From contig JBNGIQ010009180.1 of NCBI GenBank assembly GCA_049999765.1, positions 1 to 64,000 on the forward strand: a stretch of DNA of 64,000 nucleotides. Direction: 5' to 3'. Both the position numbers and the translations under genes were made by a program. This document shows, piece by piece, positions 11,401 to 21,406 of the stretch. Position 1 is the stretch's first letter. Each line of letters starts with the position of its first letter. The notes beneath the pieces are model-generated. The model saw only the letters and a list, made by a program, of their open reading frames with translations. It ran no database searches and was not told the origin of the DNA. Origin of the DNA: Phaeoceros laevis. Its lineage: Eukaryota > Anthocerotophyta > Anthocerotopsida > Notothyladales.

Positions 11401-12270
11401 GCAGATAACGTCCATCACACGGCTGTATTCCTCACTGGGATTCTTAAAAGCCTTTCGCCGTGCAACAACATTATAAAACAGATCTTCCACCTTAAGGGCA
11501 AAGGCAGGAAAAGACATCAGTACTACTTGCACTGCCTGCATCGCACATGCCCTTTTAAATCACTCCGAAGGAACTTACAGGTAAGAATCTAGAATAATAC
11601 CGTGATTTGGGTTCCCTTGACAGCTGCACAGGGGCGCGGGTCTCCATCCATTTTCCCATCCTTATATGCAACTCTGCAAGGACACAGAAACTCTACAGAC
11701 CCACACAAGCTGCTATGGGCACAAAGTATTTCACCAGCTCAACGGTTGCAAGCTGCACCTGTATCCATGAATCTGACCCTCGATCATAGTGGTGACAGAC
11801 AAATGTGCAACAAAAGAGATGCTGGCTAAAGCCTCCCCTCTGAATCCCAGCGTACTGATGGTTTGTAGATCCTCGAATTCCTGTAACTTGGATGTAGCGT
11901 GCCTCTCGCACAGCATCGCCAGATCTTCGTACTGCACCCCACCACAAGCACATGATACTCAACTGCAAACCACAAACCACAGTGGAAGCACCCACAAACC
12001 GACCTCAGCAGCTCATCCTTGCAGAAACGAACATACGCGAATGCCATGGCCGTTGTCCGTTATCTGGATGAACTTTAAGCCACCATCCTTGACAACCACG
12101 TTAATGACCGTGGCCCCAGCATCAAGGCTGTTCTCCAGAAGCTCCTTCAACGCAGAGGAAGGCCTTTGGATGACTTCTCCAGCAGCAATTCTGTTGACTA
12201 CATTCTCCGCCAACCGCCTTATTGGTTTTGGCAGCACTCCTGCATTCAGCGCCTCATCGTCAGCCTCCAT
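8443..12270 (-). CDS. MLH1: DNA mismatch repair protein MLH1
   Basis: Sixteen exons join in phase to 739 residues (Arabidopsis MLH1 is about 737): 12037-12270, 11759-11931, 11601-11673, 11356-11490, 11023-11233, 10781-10929, 10597-10695, 10440-10506, 10185-10353, 9966-10060, 9715-9823, 9451-9616, 9183-9344, 8875-9055, 8594-8745 and 8443-8487. The N-terminal GHKL ATPase is intact: [11 protein letters not shown] with Glu46, DNGHGI at 72-77, and [10 protein letters not shown] variable linker follows ([17 protein letters not shown]), then the C-terminal dimerisation domain ([20 protein letters not shown]) and the invariant C-terminal FERC. MLH1 pairs with PMS1 or MLH3 to act after MutS binding in mismatch repair and meiotic crossover. 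All catalytic motifs are present and every junction keeps frame, so it looks functional. It lies about 650 bp downstream of the PHO1-like gene on the same strand. Confidence 0.96.
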
Positions 12271-12918
12271 GATCTCCTACACACCCGAATTAGCTTGCCA
12301 AACCAGTCAATCTTATCCACTCATGAGCGAAACACTTATTAGGGCCCTATGGACAAGTCGGGCTGTTTCGGCGGGAAAGTGTCCGGGGCTTCATTATCGC
12401 TCGAATTTGATAATTACGACACGGCACATTCCTCTCCGAAAATTATGGTATATCCAGTTAGAGAACACATACAAACCGCAGATGTCCCACGCATAATCCG
12501 GGCTCGCAGGAGCAAGGCAACAACATTCCAGTGGTTCTGGCCAAGGCCGTATAAACATCTCGGAGGTCCTCGGATTTCAGCTTGATGAAAGAAGTTCTCA
12601 CACCGTGAGCTTTTTAAAACGCAATGCTGAGCTTCCCAAGTAGTGACATAGGGCCTTCGACCGAGCTTGCAGGGGATTATCATTACTGCAGAGGCTTCAC
12701 GACAACAACTGCTCCTGACTCGTGACCGCCAGAGCGTTACCGCTGGGACCTTGGAAGAAGGCGCCTGTACGTAGCAATTACGTAGAGGCGTATTTGCTAG
12801 TTGCTAGCTATGGATCTAGATGCTGCTGTGCCTTCAGTGGTCCTGTACGTTAACCACCGCTACAGCTGATATTTCTAAGCATTTTTTGTTAGTTGGGTGA
12901 AGAAGCTGGGTTGCGTCT
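12271..12918. other. Intergenic region between PHO1-like 3' end and MLH1 start
   Basis: About 650 bp that must contain the MLH1 promoter and the 3' UTR of the PHO1-like gene. No coding sequence is recognisable. Confidence 0.45.
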
Positions 12919-15900
12919 CTACTCTTCACCTCCTTCTGAAACCACCTCACGGAACGGCAAAGGTACAGTCTTCACTGCCCTATATTTGCCCACGTTGTTG
13001 AGATGCTCATTTTCCAACCTGCATCAACAGAACCAGGCATGGGTGGACCTAAATCACTATAAACTTGAACATCAATAGTAAGGACTGCATACCTGAAAAA
13101 GTTCCATATGCCGCGCCTCAAAACCTCAAGCATAGCAACTACAAGGTCTTGAAAGCGTTTATTGCTCTTCGAGAACTGAAGGTGGCTCAAAGATAGCAGC
13201 CAAGCAAGCCGTAGAAGGGTGTTCGCTACCTGCACAGCCAAAACCATTGGGGGTTGCAAATCGAGTTCGAACAAAAGTTAGGTTCGCCGAAGAAGATGTT
13301 CTAGGGATTGTCCCAAGTGTTACCATTGATAAGAAGTAAATAGCCTTGCTTCGTAGCATGAGCTGGTCTCTCAACCATACATTCTTTGAATGGCGTTGAA
13401 GGAGTCCCCAATCCACAACCAGATCCCAGTAAAGCCCGTACACCATTGCCACGACGGACGTCACAACCACCATCACTAGCCAGCCAGTGGTGCTATACTT
13501 CGAGTACGTCAACCTCATGACAACAGCCACCATGGCCGACAAATACTTGAGTCCATTGGCAATGTGAGCTCGGTCACCTTCGTCGAACCATCTCCTAGCA
13601 CACTGGTAAGTTCGGGGAAAAGGCTCAATCAGAGTGCACACGACATTCACCTGCTGTACTTTCTCGTCTTTGCGAAAATTACAACCTGCGAGCTAACAGC
13701 TAGGACAGCGACGGGACCTAAAGGAAGGAGCCAGCACCTGCATTAGGCGAAAGTAGTAAGGTAACAGAGCGATGACGTATGCCAGATCTTGGTAGTGCTT
13801 ATTATCAAGGCAAAGATTTGCATTCCGGCGTGTGAAGAATCCCCCCATGTAATAACAACTGAAAAACTCCATGTTTCGCAACATAGGAACCTGTTGCATT
13901 TCTCAGAGGTACAACTTCACTAATTACGAACACCAACCAGGTACCGGACATACATGTTTTGGCCTCTCACCACTGACCTGGCTCGTCAGCTGGTCCCCCA
14001 GAAAGAAGTCGGCAAGCACAACCTGCAAACAGAATCACTTGCAATAAGCTGGCCGGCTACAAGAGCTTCACCAAAGACGTCATAGAGAAGATCAGGCAAC
14101 CAAAATCTCCATCCAATCATGGGGCCATGTAGTACCTTATACAGTGGAGACATAACAAGGTGGATGAGGCATTTTAGAAAAAACATTCGGCTGGAGTAGT
14201 AACAAATATTGAATGGAAGGAAAAGCAGCAGCACGAACACCTGCCAAAATTCACCACCGGAACCTCAGTCAACCATCCGTATCTTGCTATGACGGCAAGT
14301 AACACAGTAAATACAGTGCTGCATTAATGAAGCTCTGTGAGTAAATTTGAGAAGAACGACGCTTACTGCTACAACTCCGAGAGGAATGATATCCACATAG
14401 ATAGCAGGAGGACGGCTACCACGGTCCACAGCATAGTGTGCACCAAGGTGTGCCAGCATACCACCCAAAAGAAGCGACAAGAGACCACAAGCTACAAGAA
14501 GAACTTCACGGTACCGAAGTTCTTTCCCAGGTGCAAACTCAAATATGAAACCGTAGTTGATACGAGCTCTTCTCCACAAATACACATTCCAACCGTACAG
14601 ATAGAGGTGCAGCACAATGAGTGTCAGCATGCTGCAATACACAGTTCAGGTGTAGAAAAGTTAGATGAAGTTGAACCTTGCCAACATCGACGCTTCAGCT
14701 TCAAGAAAACTACTGGTGTGGCAACCTGTTGCGTGTACATTACCTGAACACTTGGAAGATGGAGTCGAAGTATGAGGGCAACTGAAACTTAGATTCCCAA
14801 TAGTCCCCACCTATGTGAAGAACAACAGCTAATGCTACAACCAAAGCTATGATACACCCGGAGAATAGACCTGAGGCCATGGTGGTGGAGTGGAGCGGTT
14901 AGATGATATAAAAGCAAGATGATCCTGGTGACCAACGAACACAAACCACGTAGATAGACACTGGCCATAGTGCTGCTGGTAGGACAGGCTACATTACCGA
15001 GGAAGAATGTAACTCTATGAGAAGCCGTCTTTCGAAGGGGCCTCAAGCTACGCATGGCACTTCGGCGGTCATCTTGGGTAAAATGTGCTGTAAAGATTAA
15101 CTCTACCTTCTCCATTAACTTGGCAACCTGGTAAGGCGCAGAGTATTAGTGACAGACACACTTAGGAACTCCTACTTACAGAACACAGCAGGACAAGCCC
15201 ATTCCACAGCAACAAAACTGCACTTCAGGATTGCTGCTTAGATGACTTGAGACCAACTGAAATGCAAGTGTACTTTGTCTGAACTGTGAAAATAAGACCC
15301 TTCAACTGCTTCCAAATACGCGGGGGAGGAACGTCTCCCTGTGACCTGTCACGGCACGTCTTGATGAGAAAAGCGTAGGTTTGAGAGCGATCCAAAACAT
15401 TTCCTGGGGAGAGCTTTCCAGGACTTACCTTGTCGTACTTTTTGAGAATCTTTCCGAAGGCAACAACGTTCAGAGCTCTGTGGGTAAAAGACACATCATC
15501 TCACTTTGTTGAGAGACAGCTTCACACCAATGCTGGTTCCAAGGTTAGACTCATGAGCAGACGCAAGAATCGCAAGAATTGCAAGAAATGAGTAAATAAA
15601 GCAGGCAGACCTGTAGCTCTTGAGAAGAGTAAGACCCCGGTAGAACTCAATGTAAGCTGTACGTAGCATCTTGGCAGCATATTGCACCTCCTTTCTGCTC
15701 ACAGCTAGGTCCTCTTTCCTAGGGACATCACCTTTACCTTCCGATGAGCCACGCTTGAGTTGTTGCCGTATATCATCTAAGAACATTTGAGAAATTGCGG
15801 AGATGGTGGCCCTCGGATTGCTCCGAGGAATGCTCATTATCATCTGATTGAGAGGAAAAGAATCACTTAGAAGGAGGACCCTCCGAAGAATTGCTTAGAG

Positions 15901-16844
15901 CCCGAGGTGCCGCCACATTGTCCTTGCTCACCGAAGTATTGTCTGAAATGACTTCGATGCTTGGCTTCGCTAGCCCGCCAACCGGCTCCACCGTAATGCC
16001 CACAGAAGAAGCAATTGGCACCGCCTGCAGATTTTGTGCGGTCATGAGGATACCGGAAGCAGCTTGGCTTGCCTTCGAAACTTCTACACACTGCGCGTCC
16101 CCATGTTTGAAGCCGTCCTGAAGTCGCGACTCTGATAACGGTTGCAGGACGAGCCGGGCTCTGGTGCTAAGCGTCCGCAAGCAGCAATCGCAACCGGGGA
16201 AAACTTCGAAGCTGCAGAAAGGAGGCGTTTGTCATTCTCACCAGCATTGGGGCCCTTCCTGGTGTTGGATGTGACCGACTTGCCTTTGTTCTGGTCCAGG
16301 ATATCTTTCATTTCAAGCAGGGCCCCCATCTGCTTTTCCAACACCTCCGCTTGTGCGACGTACTCGGCTTCTTTCCCTCGGTAGAAGCTATTGACCTTGT
16401 TGAGCTGCTGGTCGAGCTTGGCAAAGAAATCTGTCTCAAAGGAAGTTGGCGCGGCAGTCTCCTCTAGCTGTGTCTCGTAGGCTTGAGTGCCGTCGGGGTG
16501 TGAGCGTAGGTGCACCTGATTTCCGCAATGATAACGACGGTTCATGGGCGAGCAAGCATTTGGTGCAAACGGCATTGCAGGGAGCGGAATGTTACCTGGA
16601 CGAAATCAGTGTGCTGCCCCTGATGACTCCGGCGGCGCGTGAGGACAAAGCTCAACTTTGGCTTCAACCGGGGTGACTCCAGACTCCTGTGAAGCCCGCC
16701 ATGGTGCTCTCTGCCCGACTTGCTGTGCAGCTGCGCTTGCTCCTTAATGGTGTTGAGAGACTTCTTGAGCTGCTTGTAACTGCAGTAAGCGGCTCTCCAT
16801 TCCGGGACCGCCTCCACTTCGAGCTGCTTGGCAAATTTCACCAT
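12919..16844 (-). CDS. PHO1: PHO1-type phosphate exporter (SPX and EXS domains)
   Basis: Fifteen exons give about 792 residues: 16596-16844, 16242-16515, 15932-16131, 15611-15843, 15429-15477, 15224-15256 (weak), 14998-15127, 14744-14870, 14367-14631, 14136-14240, 13978-14022, 13738-13890, 13324-13602, 13093-13229 and 12919-13018. The protein starts [20 protein letters not shown], the SPX signature. It continues through the SPX core ([22 protein letters not shown]) and several membrane helices, then the EXS domain ([27 protein letters not shown]) and the conserved end [18 protein letters not shown] domains sense inositol pyrophosphates; PHO1 loads phosphate into the apoplast or xylem. Start 16844 is chosen over an ATG six bases upstream because the family begins MVKF. 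About 15 residues expected after KYDK were not found, so one small exon may be missed. Which PHO1 paralogue this is cannot be told. Confidence 0.9.
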
Positions 16845-17340
16845 CCTCAACTTGCTATTGAGCCCTCTTGGAGAAGGGCCGGAACGAGTGGGTCAGGGGG
16901 TGGCTGACAATCTTCTACATCCCAGCTCTCCTTGCCTTGCAATTAAAGACAAGGGCAGGATAGTGTGCTGTGGTGGAGGCCAAGCGAAGTAGAAAACTAC
17001 ATCAGGAACGCCTGACATACATTCCTTCCAATTCTTCGAAGGCCTGCAGAGGCTCGGCGGAATGGCTGAGCCCTCTTTTTCGCGCGCTTGCTCGTTCGTC
17101 GCTCCACGCATAAACCAGACAGCCCTTTCTTCTATATGTAAACTGCACCGAGCAGACCAATGAAAATAGAACAGCAACAAGAATCGCCTGGACCAATGGC
17201 TAACCCGTCCCAGATTCCCATATTGTTTGGCTTCTTTAAGTTGTCTTTCGTAGCTCAATTAACTTCCGTCCTTGAAACTGCCTACAATGACTTGCCTGCT
17301 AGTCAAAGAAATTGTCTGTAGTGACAGGATTCCAACATGA
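16845..17340. other. 5' flank of the PHO1-like gene
   Basis: The likely promoter and 5' UTR of the PHO1-like gene. A minus-strand reading frame of 121 codons at 16893-17258 shows no family resemblance. Base composition changes sharply to AT-rich at about 17340. Confidence 0.4.
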
Positions 17341-17804
17341 TGCATTTACAATCAAGATCAAATTCACTTAGTTCTTGCAATCTAGGATGGTTTGAGATGC
17401 TGATTGACAATGTAGTATTTCATGCAAAGATGGAGGTTACGGTATATTTGATTAAATTGATATAGTTTTTTTTTATGACATGATAATCAATTGTATTATC
17501 ATAACATCTTAGAAGACGTTTTTTATAACATGTATGCTTTGATAGGCCAGAAAGGAAAAGTCTACATATTTGTGATTGAGAGGATCACTTGAAGCTCATG
17601 GGGCATATTTATGCAAAAATATAAATTACAAGACCATATTATGACATGTACACAACTCGTTTCTAAAGCCCAAAAAAGTACTACATTCCGTATGCATGGA
17701 CAATCAGTATTATTGTGTCAAGCAATTTAAGAGATGTAGTATATAAATCTTTATAAAAACTCAAAAAGATTCATTATTCAATAAATAGGTCCATGTGGCT
17801 ACAA

Positions 17805-17908
17805 GTGCACTACCATTGTTGGATAACTACAACTTCAAGTCGATGATGGAGNNNNNNNNNNGTGCACTACCATTGTTGGATAACTACAACTTCAAGTCGA
17901 TGATGGAG
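17805..17908. repeat. 10-N gap flanked by identical 47-bp copies
   Basis: Positions 17805-17851 and 17862-17908 are identical over 47 bases and abut the ten Ns on both sides. This looks like two contig ends that overlap but were not merged, rather than a biological duplication. Confidence 0.8.
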
Positions 17909-17910
17909 TA

Positions 17911-18003
17911 AAATTTATTGCCTAATATAACTACAAACCATGACAACAATTGTTTCAAATTTATTGCCTAATATAACTACAAACCATGACAGACAATTGT
18001 TTC
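17911..18003. repeat. Tandem duplication, 46-bp unit
   Basis: The unit beginning AAATTTATTGCCTAATATAA occurs at 17911 and again at 17957. The second copy differs mainly by a two-base insertion. Confidence 0.8.
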
Positions 18004-18256
18004 AAATCTAGTGACTCACTAAGGGTTTAATCAATGAGGTTTAACCTCAGAGAAAGAGAGCATCCAATACCACAACATATTTTCATTTACCATAATTTAT
18101 TTTCAAATAAAATATTTTAATGAAATATATTTATGTTAACATGATCATAACTATATATAATGCTGAAAAATAATTAGAACTCTCTCCTTATATAAGGTGT
18201 AGCCTCAATCTTGGGATTGTATACAACATTTGTTTGTGATACTATGAAAAGATAGT

Positions 18257-18381
18257 GTGAAATAATATCATAACATTATGGAAGACCATTGCTCTGCTAT
18301 AAGATGTAACATATCAAATGTGAAATGATATCATAACATTATGGAAGACCATTGCTTGGCTATAAGGAGTAACTTATCAAA
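18257..18381. repeat. Tandem duplication, 63-bp unit
   Basis: A unit containing ATCATAACATTATGGAAGAC starts at 18257 and is repeated from 18320 with a few substitutions. Confidence 0.75.
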
Positions 18382-18407
18382 GGTACATATCCAAAATCTC
18401 GTGCGAT

Positions 18408-18660
18408 ACAAACCATTGGACAACAACTTGGCCAACAACATGTATCTGATAATTATTTAGACAAGCATCCTTATATTATTTGAGATTCCCATAAGATGTT
18501 AGTGTCTTTATTCTTTTCATAAAGAATGAATTCGTAAATAAACAAACCATTGGGCAACAACATGTATCTCATAATTATTTAGATAAGCATCCTTGTATTA
18601 TTTGAGATTCCTCTAAGATGTTAGTGTCTTTATTCTATTCATAAAGAATGAATTCGTAGT
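18408..18660. repeat. Tandem duplication, about 122-bp unit
   Basis: The block with CAACAACATGTATCT at 18433 recurs at 18555, and the similarity runs on through AAAGAATGAATTCGTA in both copies. The copies are about 95 percent alike by eye. Confidence 0.75.
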
Positions 18661-19190
18661 AAATAAAATGCAAGTGTTTATTTTTTGCTTGATAAAGCAC
18701 ACAAATTCATCGAATGACATATCATAAAGCATATGGGTTACACTATCATCTTTGAAGAAAACATTTCATATTTGAATGTCATGTACACACTAAACTGTAA
18801 AAGGGGGCACATTTTAAGGTCCATACATACTAAATGGCATAGGATGGAATATCATTTATGGGAAAGCACTTGCACATCTTGAAATCTCTAGACGTTAAAT
18901 CTCATATAACATTATAATAATAGTATACTTTAATTCATTCATTCAACTTTTTTGTCAACAGTGTGATATAAGGAGTTGACTACTCCACTTGCTAACCATT
19001 AATAACCTTAGTTGAGTATTTTTTAGTGTAAAGTGAGCCAAAAAAACCTTAATTTGCTAACAAAAATGCCAATTAAGAGTGAAAATAGACAAAGCTACTT
19101 CACATCTACGTATTAAGTACCATTATACAAGCACATAAGAAGCCACGAAGAAATTTGGCAAGGAGCTTGTCAATCCTTTTGGCAAGAGCT

Positions 19191-19286
19191 TGTCAATCCT
19201 CCAGAGCTTCATCCATTCATTAAGCTTAAATTCAAATGAGATAATTAATTTTACAATCCTCTTGAGCTTCATCTATTCGTTAAGCT
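19191..19286. repeat. Direct repeat abutting the 100-N gap
   Basis: A segment of about 33 bp with AGCTTCATC and TTAAGCT occurs at 19191-19223 and again at 19254-19286, ending exactly at the 100-N gap. The gap may hide further copies. Confidence 0.6.
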
Positions 19287-19558
19287 NNNNNNNNNNNNNN
19301 NNNNNNNNNNNNNNNNNNNNNNNNNNNNNNNNNNNNNNNNNNNNNNNNNNNNNNNNNNNNNNNNNNNNNNNNNNNNNNNNNNNNNNCTACTTTAGGGTTT
19401 ACCGTAGAGGAAATATAAGTCTTAATAAATATAGCAAGCATGAAATCTTAAGAGTCCTAGGTGTGCTCAATCATTTAAGCTTTTGGCCACAGCAGGAGTG
19501 TTCAAAGTACGTAAAATGAAGTGTAGACTTCTTGCCTATCACTGTACAACAGTCTTGC

Positions 19559-19626
19559 AAGCTTATTTAAAATATGATGTGAGGACCACATGAAGCTTAT
19601 TTAAAATATGATGTGGGGACCACATG
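19559..19626. repeat. Tandem duplication, 34-bp unit
   Basis: Two adjacent copies beginning AAGCTTATTTAAAATATGAT, at 19559 and 19593, differ at one base. Confidence 0.85.
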
Positions 19627-19905
19627 AGCTGGGAGGTGCCAATGCCAAATGCCAATGCGAGCAAGCCTTAGAAGACATTCGTCAAGTTGAGAGACGCTAG
19701 AAATATGAACAATATAAGACTCATTAAGATAGAAAGCTAGTGACTAAGCTTCAAGAGAGCAAACTCTTGAACTTGGTTACTATTTATTTGTCCTTCTTTT
19801 ATGCAACCTATAGGTCACATATTTATTTATGGTGGATAGAAATATAGAAAACGGTGAAGTGTAATAGAATTGCACTTCACTCAAATTATTTTTTTAGCAT
19901 TCATA

Positions 19906-20990
19906 ATGGTGGACGGTCAAATTCGTCCAAAGACAAAAACACGAAAGTATACAGAAAGCGTTTTATTGAAAACTGAGGGCATTGGTGATGTTAAAGACTT
20001 CATCTTTGTATACCCTTCTACGAAAGATATCTTTTCCGTGGAAGTAAAGCTAACAGACATTGTGAGAGCTCAAGCTCCATGTCATTTTAACGATACTATA
20101 TTTGACTTTTACTTAAGGTAAGTACGATCTAAATAGTAAATGATATTAGCTAATTTCTCTTCTAATTATACTCTAATATAGAACTTTATCATGTATGTAG
20201 GTTTATGGTGAAAACTATCGATGTACATACTGAGCACCCTGTAGACTTGCAAAGTATTGCTTTTTTGGGAGGACTGGATTACCCACGTGCAAAGAATATC
20301 AAGGATAGAAAACCAACACAACAAGATTTAAATAAGCTCAAAAATTACTTCCGCCACCACTCGTTTACTGAAAAAGAGTTTTTATTTATTCCTGTTTTAG
20401 ACCAGTAACTATTTTTATCTTGAAAAGTTTACTTTTTTGCGGGAACTGTTATTGACTGATCACTAATTTCATTCTGACTAATTGGACGAATTTATCTTTA
20501 AATGTGTAGGAATCACTGGAGCTTGTGTGTAGTGCAGTTGTACCATAGCACGAACGTTGCAGAATGTTATCATTTTGATAGCCTTTATCAGCAAATACAC
20601 ACCCTTAAGGAAGTAAGGGATGTAGTGTCTTTTATCCTAAATCTATGGAATATCAATATTAACAACATGAAAGATATTAGAGTAAGTTGAAAGTCATGAT
20701 ATTCATCATTATGTGAGATATTTTTGTAACATCATCAAAAGCATCTTCTAAGAGATTATGAGTTGATTGATTCGCAGGTTCCATTTCAAAGGAACGATTA
20801 TGATTGTGGTGCTTATACTCTTGCTTATATCCAAAGCCTACTCACAATGCCTAATTTTAAGGAGAAACTGCCACAACTTATGGGAAAAAATTGGTTCAAT
20901 TTTCATGATATTATAAAATTGCGTGCCAAAGTCTTAGAAACTGCTATGAACTTTATGCGTCTGGAATACGTAAACAAAAACATGTTTTAG
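19906..20990 (+). CDS. ULP1/SENP-type cysteine protease (C48 family)
   Basis: Four exons (19906-20117, 20201-20404, 20510-20681 and 20778-20990) join in phase to 266 residues with canonical GT and AG borders. The C-terminal half has the C48 signature: His in NHWSLCVVQL, Asp in YHFDSLYQQ, and Cys in the DYDCGAYTLAYI loop. Such enzymes mature or remove SUMO or related modifiers. They are known as nuclear or cytosolic host proteins, and also as cargo of Mutator-like and some other plant transposons. The N-terminal half is short and not recognised. It lies in the AT-rich island and shares its base composition, unlike the flanking genes, so it may be element-borne. ATG 19906 is the first in frame; an upstream exon hidden by the gap is possible. 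Confidence 0.8.
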
Positions 20991-21000
20991 CTATATTTTA

Positions 21001-21377
21001 TTCCATGGCTTTTGGGTATCTTAATTCTTGCACAATTTACGTGTTCCCAATGGTTAGGTGTCATGCAACATTTTGTGGCCTGTGTTTTTCGTTTTGTGAA
21101 TTTTCTGTTGTCACCGGTCGGGCTAGCCCATGGAACCTAAGCCAGGAATGATGGCGTCGATATTAAAAGAACCCTTAACAGGGCCTGGTTGGGCCGTTAG
21201 GATTAGTTAACAATTACCTGAGACTTTAGAGCGAGATAAATAGGATAGCCGCGAGAAGTCGGGACCGCATTTTTGAGGCACGAGAGTTCAAATCATGAGA
21301 GGTGGGAGGTGTCCAAAGTGAGGGGAAAGAGGGAGCGGGTAGAGGCAGCTGGAGAGGCCAAGCCAACCTCGCCGCTA
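21001..21377. other. Transition between AT-rich island and LINE 3' end
   Basis: Base composition returns to balanced at about 21100. No coding or structural feature is recognised up to the microsatellite tail of the LINE. Confidence 0.4.
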
Positions 21378-21406
21378 TCTTGTTTGTTTGTTTGTTTGTT
21401 TGTTCA
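21378..21406. repeat. (TTTG)n microsatellite, probable LINE 3' tail
   Basis: Six or more GTTT units lie exactly where the minus-strand LINE ends. Tetranucleotide tails are known for some LINE clades in place of poly(A). Confidence 0.65.

Larger units (their letters stand above)
17340..21000. other. AT-rich island with local tandem duplications and a ULP1-type gene
   Basis: The sequence is strikingly richer in A and T than both flanks and full of short direct duplications. It contains two N gaps (17852-17861 and 19287-19386) and, at its right end, an intact ULP1-type peptidase gene. Apart from that gene I see no coding sense in 17340-19900. The abrupt change suggests an inserted or independently evolving block such as an old transposable element, but I could not identify terminal repeats. 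Confidence 0.55.

Noticed and set aside
16893-17258. Minus-strand open frame of 121 codons upstream of the PHO1-like gene
   Set aside because: No family resemblance; it lies in the presumed 5' UTR and promoter.
17911-18660. Series of direct repeats considered as a CRISPR-like array
   Set aside because: Units are adjacent duplications of different lengths without regular spacers, in a plant nuclear context.
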